DNA of 7,373 nt from DASQUK01 sp046723645 (lineage in GTDB: Bacteria > Actinomycetota > Acidimicrobiia > Acidimicrobiales > VFJN01): the NCBI GenBank assembly GCA_046723645.1, contig JBKOUY010000193.1, positions 1 through 7,373 of the forward strand, read 5' to 3'. Both the position numbers and the translations under genes were made by a program. The notes under the pieces were generated by a model, which worked only from the letters and a program-made list of their open reading frames with translations, searched no databases and was not told where the DNA came from. This document shows, one piece after another, positions 5,668-7,373 of this stretch; positions within the stretch are counted from its first letter, which is position 1, and every line of letters starts with the position of its first letter.

Positions 5668-6789
5668 GTGGCGGCCATGACCGAAGCCACGATTCGCGAG
5701 TTGGCATCGATCAAGGGGGAGCGGGCACCGATCATTTCCTGTTATCTCGACGTCGACGGCCGCAGGGTCGCCCGCCAGCGGGACCTGGAGCACGAGGTCG
5801 ACGTGCTGCTCAAGGACGCCCGTGCCAAGGCCGACGGCGAGGCGTCGGTGTTCCGGGACCTCCGGCGCATCGGCCAGTACGTCCACGGTGGCATCGACCG
5901 CTCCCGCGTCCGGGGCCTCGCGATCTTCGCCTGCTGGGCCGACCGGCTGTGGGAGGTCATCGAGCTGCCGATGCCGGTGCACAGCCGAGTGGTGATCAAC
6001 CATGTGCCGGCGGTCGGGGAGCTCGAGGTGCTGCTGCGCGAGTACGAGCCCATTGGCGTCTTGCTGGCCGATCGCCAGCGCGCCCGCATGTTCGTGTTCG
6101 AGCTCGGGGAACTGGCCGAGCGGTCGGAGCTGTTCGAGGCCGTGCCCCGCGACCTCGACGTCCGGGGTGAGCGCGACCGCGGCAGCGACCTCAAGCAGGT
6201 CGTGGAGACACACACCCAGCAGCACCTCCGCCACGCCGCCCGGGTGGCGTTCGAGGTGTGGAACCAGCGTCCCTTCCGCCACCTCGTCATCGGTGCGTGC
6301 GACCCCCACGTGCGGGCCCAGCTCGAGTCCGGCCTGCATCCCTACCTGCGATCGCGGCTGTGTGGGCAGATCTCGATCCCCGTCACCGCCGGCCACGCCG
6401 AGGTCCTGGCCGCCGCCCAGGCCGCCGAGGCCGAAGTCGAGCGGCAGCGCGAGGCACGGCTGGTCGAGCGGCTCCGGACCGCGGTCGCCGGTCGGCGCCG
6501 GGGGGTAGCCGGGCTCGGCCCGGTGGTGGACGCCCTGGCGGCCCACCGGGTCGACACGCTGGTCGTGTCCAAGGGCTACGCCTCCCCTGGCTGGCGCTGC
6601 ACCGGTTGTGACCGGCTCGCCGCCTTCGGTCGCCGCTGCAAGGGCTGTCATGGCGAGATGGTGCCGGTCGACGACCTCGTCGAGGACGCGATCGAGGAGG
6701 CCCTGGCGCAGTCGTGTCAGGTCGAGATCTGCGTCGGCAACGCCGACCTCGACGTCATGGGGCGGATCGGCGCCCTGCTCCGCTATTGA
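5668..6789 (+). CDS. Bacterial eRF1-like (baeRF/Vms1-related) protein with zinc ribbon
   Basis: The predicted protein of 373 residues shows the three-part layout of archaeal/eukaryotic release factor 1. Part 1 (about 18-125) begins with PIISCYLDVDG and includes VRGLAIFACW (81-90), with no NIKS stop-codon motif. Part 2 (about 128-265), the RNase H-like domain that carries GGQ in true release factors, begins with GVLLADRQRARMFVFELG. The loop at about 163-180 has no GGQ; Q177 is the nearest glutamine, followed by HTQQHLRHAARVA. A charged helix, probably coiled coil (247-272), links to part 3. Part 3 (about 283-373) has VDTLVVSKGY (295-304), a zinc ribbon C311-C314-C324-C327 (CxxC-x9-CxxC) and the ending GRIGALLRY, closely resembling archaeal RF1 domain 3. 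Aravind and colleagues described such bacterial proteins (baeRF families) as possible ribosome-rescue or tRNA-related hydrolases; which family this is I cannot say. Its stop is close to or overlaps the glucokinase start. Not a housekeeping release factor. Confidence 0.8.
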   Translation: MAAMTEATIRELASIKGERAPIISCYLDVDGRRVARQRDLEHEVDVLLKDARAKADGEASVFRDLRRIGQYVHGGIDRSRVRGLAIFACWADRLWEVIELPMPVHSRVVINHVPAVGELEVLLREYEPIGVLLADRQRARMFVFELGELAERSELFEAVPRDLDVRGERDRGSDLKQVVETHTQQHLRHAARVAFEVWNQRPFRHLVIGACDPHVRAQLESGLHPYLRSRLCGQISIPVTAGHAEVLAAAQAAEAEVERQREARLVERLRTAVAGRRRGVAGLGPVVDALAAHRVDTLVVSKGYASPGWRCTGCDRLAAFGRRCKGCHGEMVPVDDLVEDAIEEALAQSCQVEICVGNADLDVMGRIGALLRY

Positions 6790-6827
6790 GCGGTCGCCCT
6801 GCTGTCGCGTCCGGGCGGGATCCAGGG

Positions 6828-7373
6828 TTGCTGGCTGGCATAGACGTCGGGGGGACCAAGGTCCTGGCGGTGGCGCTGCGGGAGGACGACCCGGCGGCGG
6901 TGCTCGCCGAGGCCCGGGTGCCCACCCCGGACTCCGAGACCGGGCTGCTCGACGCCATGGCCGACGTGGTGCGCCTGCTCGACGCGCAGGTCGGGACGCC
7001 AGAGGTCACGGCGGTCGGTGTGGGCATCGCCGGCCTCATCGACCGGACCGGCCGCCTCCGCGTGAGCCCCAATCTGCCGGGTCGGCGCAACATCGACATC
7101 GGGGTCGAGCTCGACAGGCGGCTCGGGCTGCCGATCCGCGTCGACAACGATGCGACGTGCGCCGCCTGGGCCGAATACCTCGCCGGCGCCGCCCGGAGCG
7201 CCGACGATGTCGTGCTGGTGACGCTGGGAACTGGCATCGGCACCGGCATCATCGCCGACGGCGAGCTGGTGCGGGGCGCCCACGGCTTCGGGGGTGAGGC
7301 GGGCCACGTCGTGGTCGATCCCCGCGGGCCGCGCTGTCCCTGCGGGCGCCGCGGCTGCTGGGAGCGCTTCGCA
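6828..7373 (+). CDS. glk: ROK-family glucokinase, GlkA type (3' end beyond the window)
   Basis: Glucokinase phosphorylates glucose with ATP to glucose 6-phosphate, and in Streptomyces GlkA also mediates glucose repression. The visible 182 residues start with the ATP-binding GIDVGGTK (4-11). VGIAGLID (65-72) and VDNDATCAAWAE (105-116) follow; D108 is the expected catalytic base. LGTGIGTGIIADGELVRGAHGFGGEAGH is the ROK signature region. The zinc site is complete: H160, C170, C172 and C177 in GH...CPCGRRGCWE, with the same spacing I recall for Streptomyces griseus GlkA, as is the distance back to D108. No DNA-binding domain precedes it, so it is a kinase and not a ROK repressor. TTG 6828 gives the normal family N-terminus with only a weak ribosome site (GCGGGA, 6815-6820 area). 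An in-frame TTG at 6786, overlapping the upstream TGA as TTGA, would add 14 residues. Probably co-transcribed with the eRF1-like gene. Confidence 0.9.
   Translation, partial: MLAGIDVGGTKVLAVALREDDPAAVLAEARVPTPDSETGLLDAMADVVRLLDAQVGTPEVTAVGVGIAGLIDRTGRLRVSPNLPGRRNIDIGVELDRRLGLPIRVDNDATCAAWAEYLAGAARSADDVVLVTLGTGIGTGIIADGELVRGAHGFGGEAGHVVVDPRGPRCPCGRRGCWERFA

Noticed and set aside
6828..7373. ROK-family transcriptional repressor
   Set aside because: There is no N-terminal helix-turn-helix domain; the protein begins directly at the ATP-binding GIDVGGTK motif, and the catalytic Asp is intact.

Overview
The window is very GC-rich (roughly 70% by eye), and every gene I can support lies on the + strand. 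Actinobacterial traits are frequent GTG/TTG starts, a PimB'-type phosphatidylinositol mannoside glycosyltransferase, a ROK glucokinase of the Streptomyces GlkA type, and an ArsA-like ATPase next to an SRPBCC protein. I read it as a chromosomal segment of an Actinomycetota member, perhaps a deep lineage such as Acidimicrobiia; the lineage below phylum is inference. I see no tRNA, rRNA, CRISPR array, transposon or prophage gene.

Layout. 1-100: window edge and a possible weak promoter. 101-415: a small Cys-rich protein containing a nearly perfect 69-bp tandem duplication. 483-1721: queG (epoxyqueuosine reductase). 1747-2865: pimB-like GT4 mannosyltransferase. 2859-3464: four-helix membrane protein whose start overlaps the pimB stop. 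3465-3586: the first sizeable gap, with a GC hairpin. 3587-4027: SRPBCC lipid-binding-fold protein. 4027-5250: ArsA/Get3-like ATPase with a C-terminal HSP20-like domain, start overlapping the SRPBCC stop. 5262-5528: small helical acidic protein. 5529-5667: a 139-bp gap that may hold a promoter. 5668-6789: a bacterial protein with the three-domain architecture of archaeal/eukaryotic release factor 1, with a zinc ribbon but no GGQ. 6828-7373: the first half of a ROK glucokinase, cut by the window edge.

How the genes fit together. From memory, pimB', an SRPBCC protein, an ArsA-like ATPase and a small protein sit in the same order in Mycobacterium (Rv2188c to about Rv2183c) and in Streptomyces (about SCO2132 to SCO2126, ending in glkA). 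The middle of the window is therefore a version of a conserved actinobacterial neighbourhood joining PIM/glycolipid synthesis, an unexplained SRPBCC-ArsA pair, and glucose phosphorylation. In the Mycobacterium and Streptomyces versions I remember, a fatty-acyl-CoA ligase gene lies between pimB' and the SRPBCC gene. Here a membrane protein takes that place, and an eRF1-like gene lies just before the glucokinase. The SRPBCC-ArsA-small-protein unit is tightly coupled and is the best candidate for an undescribed functional unit. The eRF1-like protein is the most unusual single gene.
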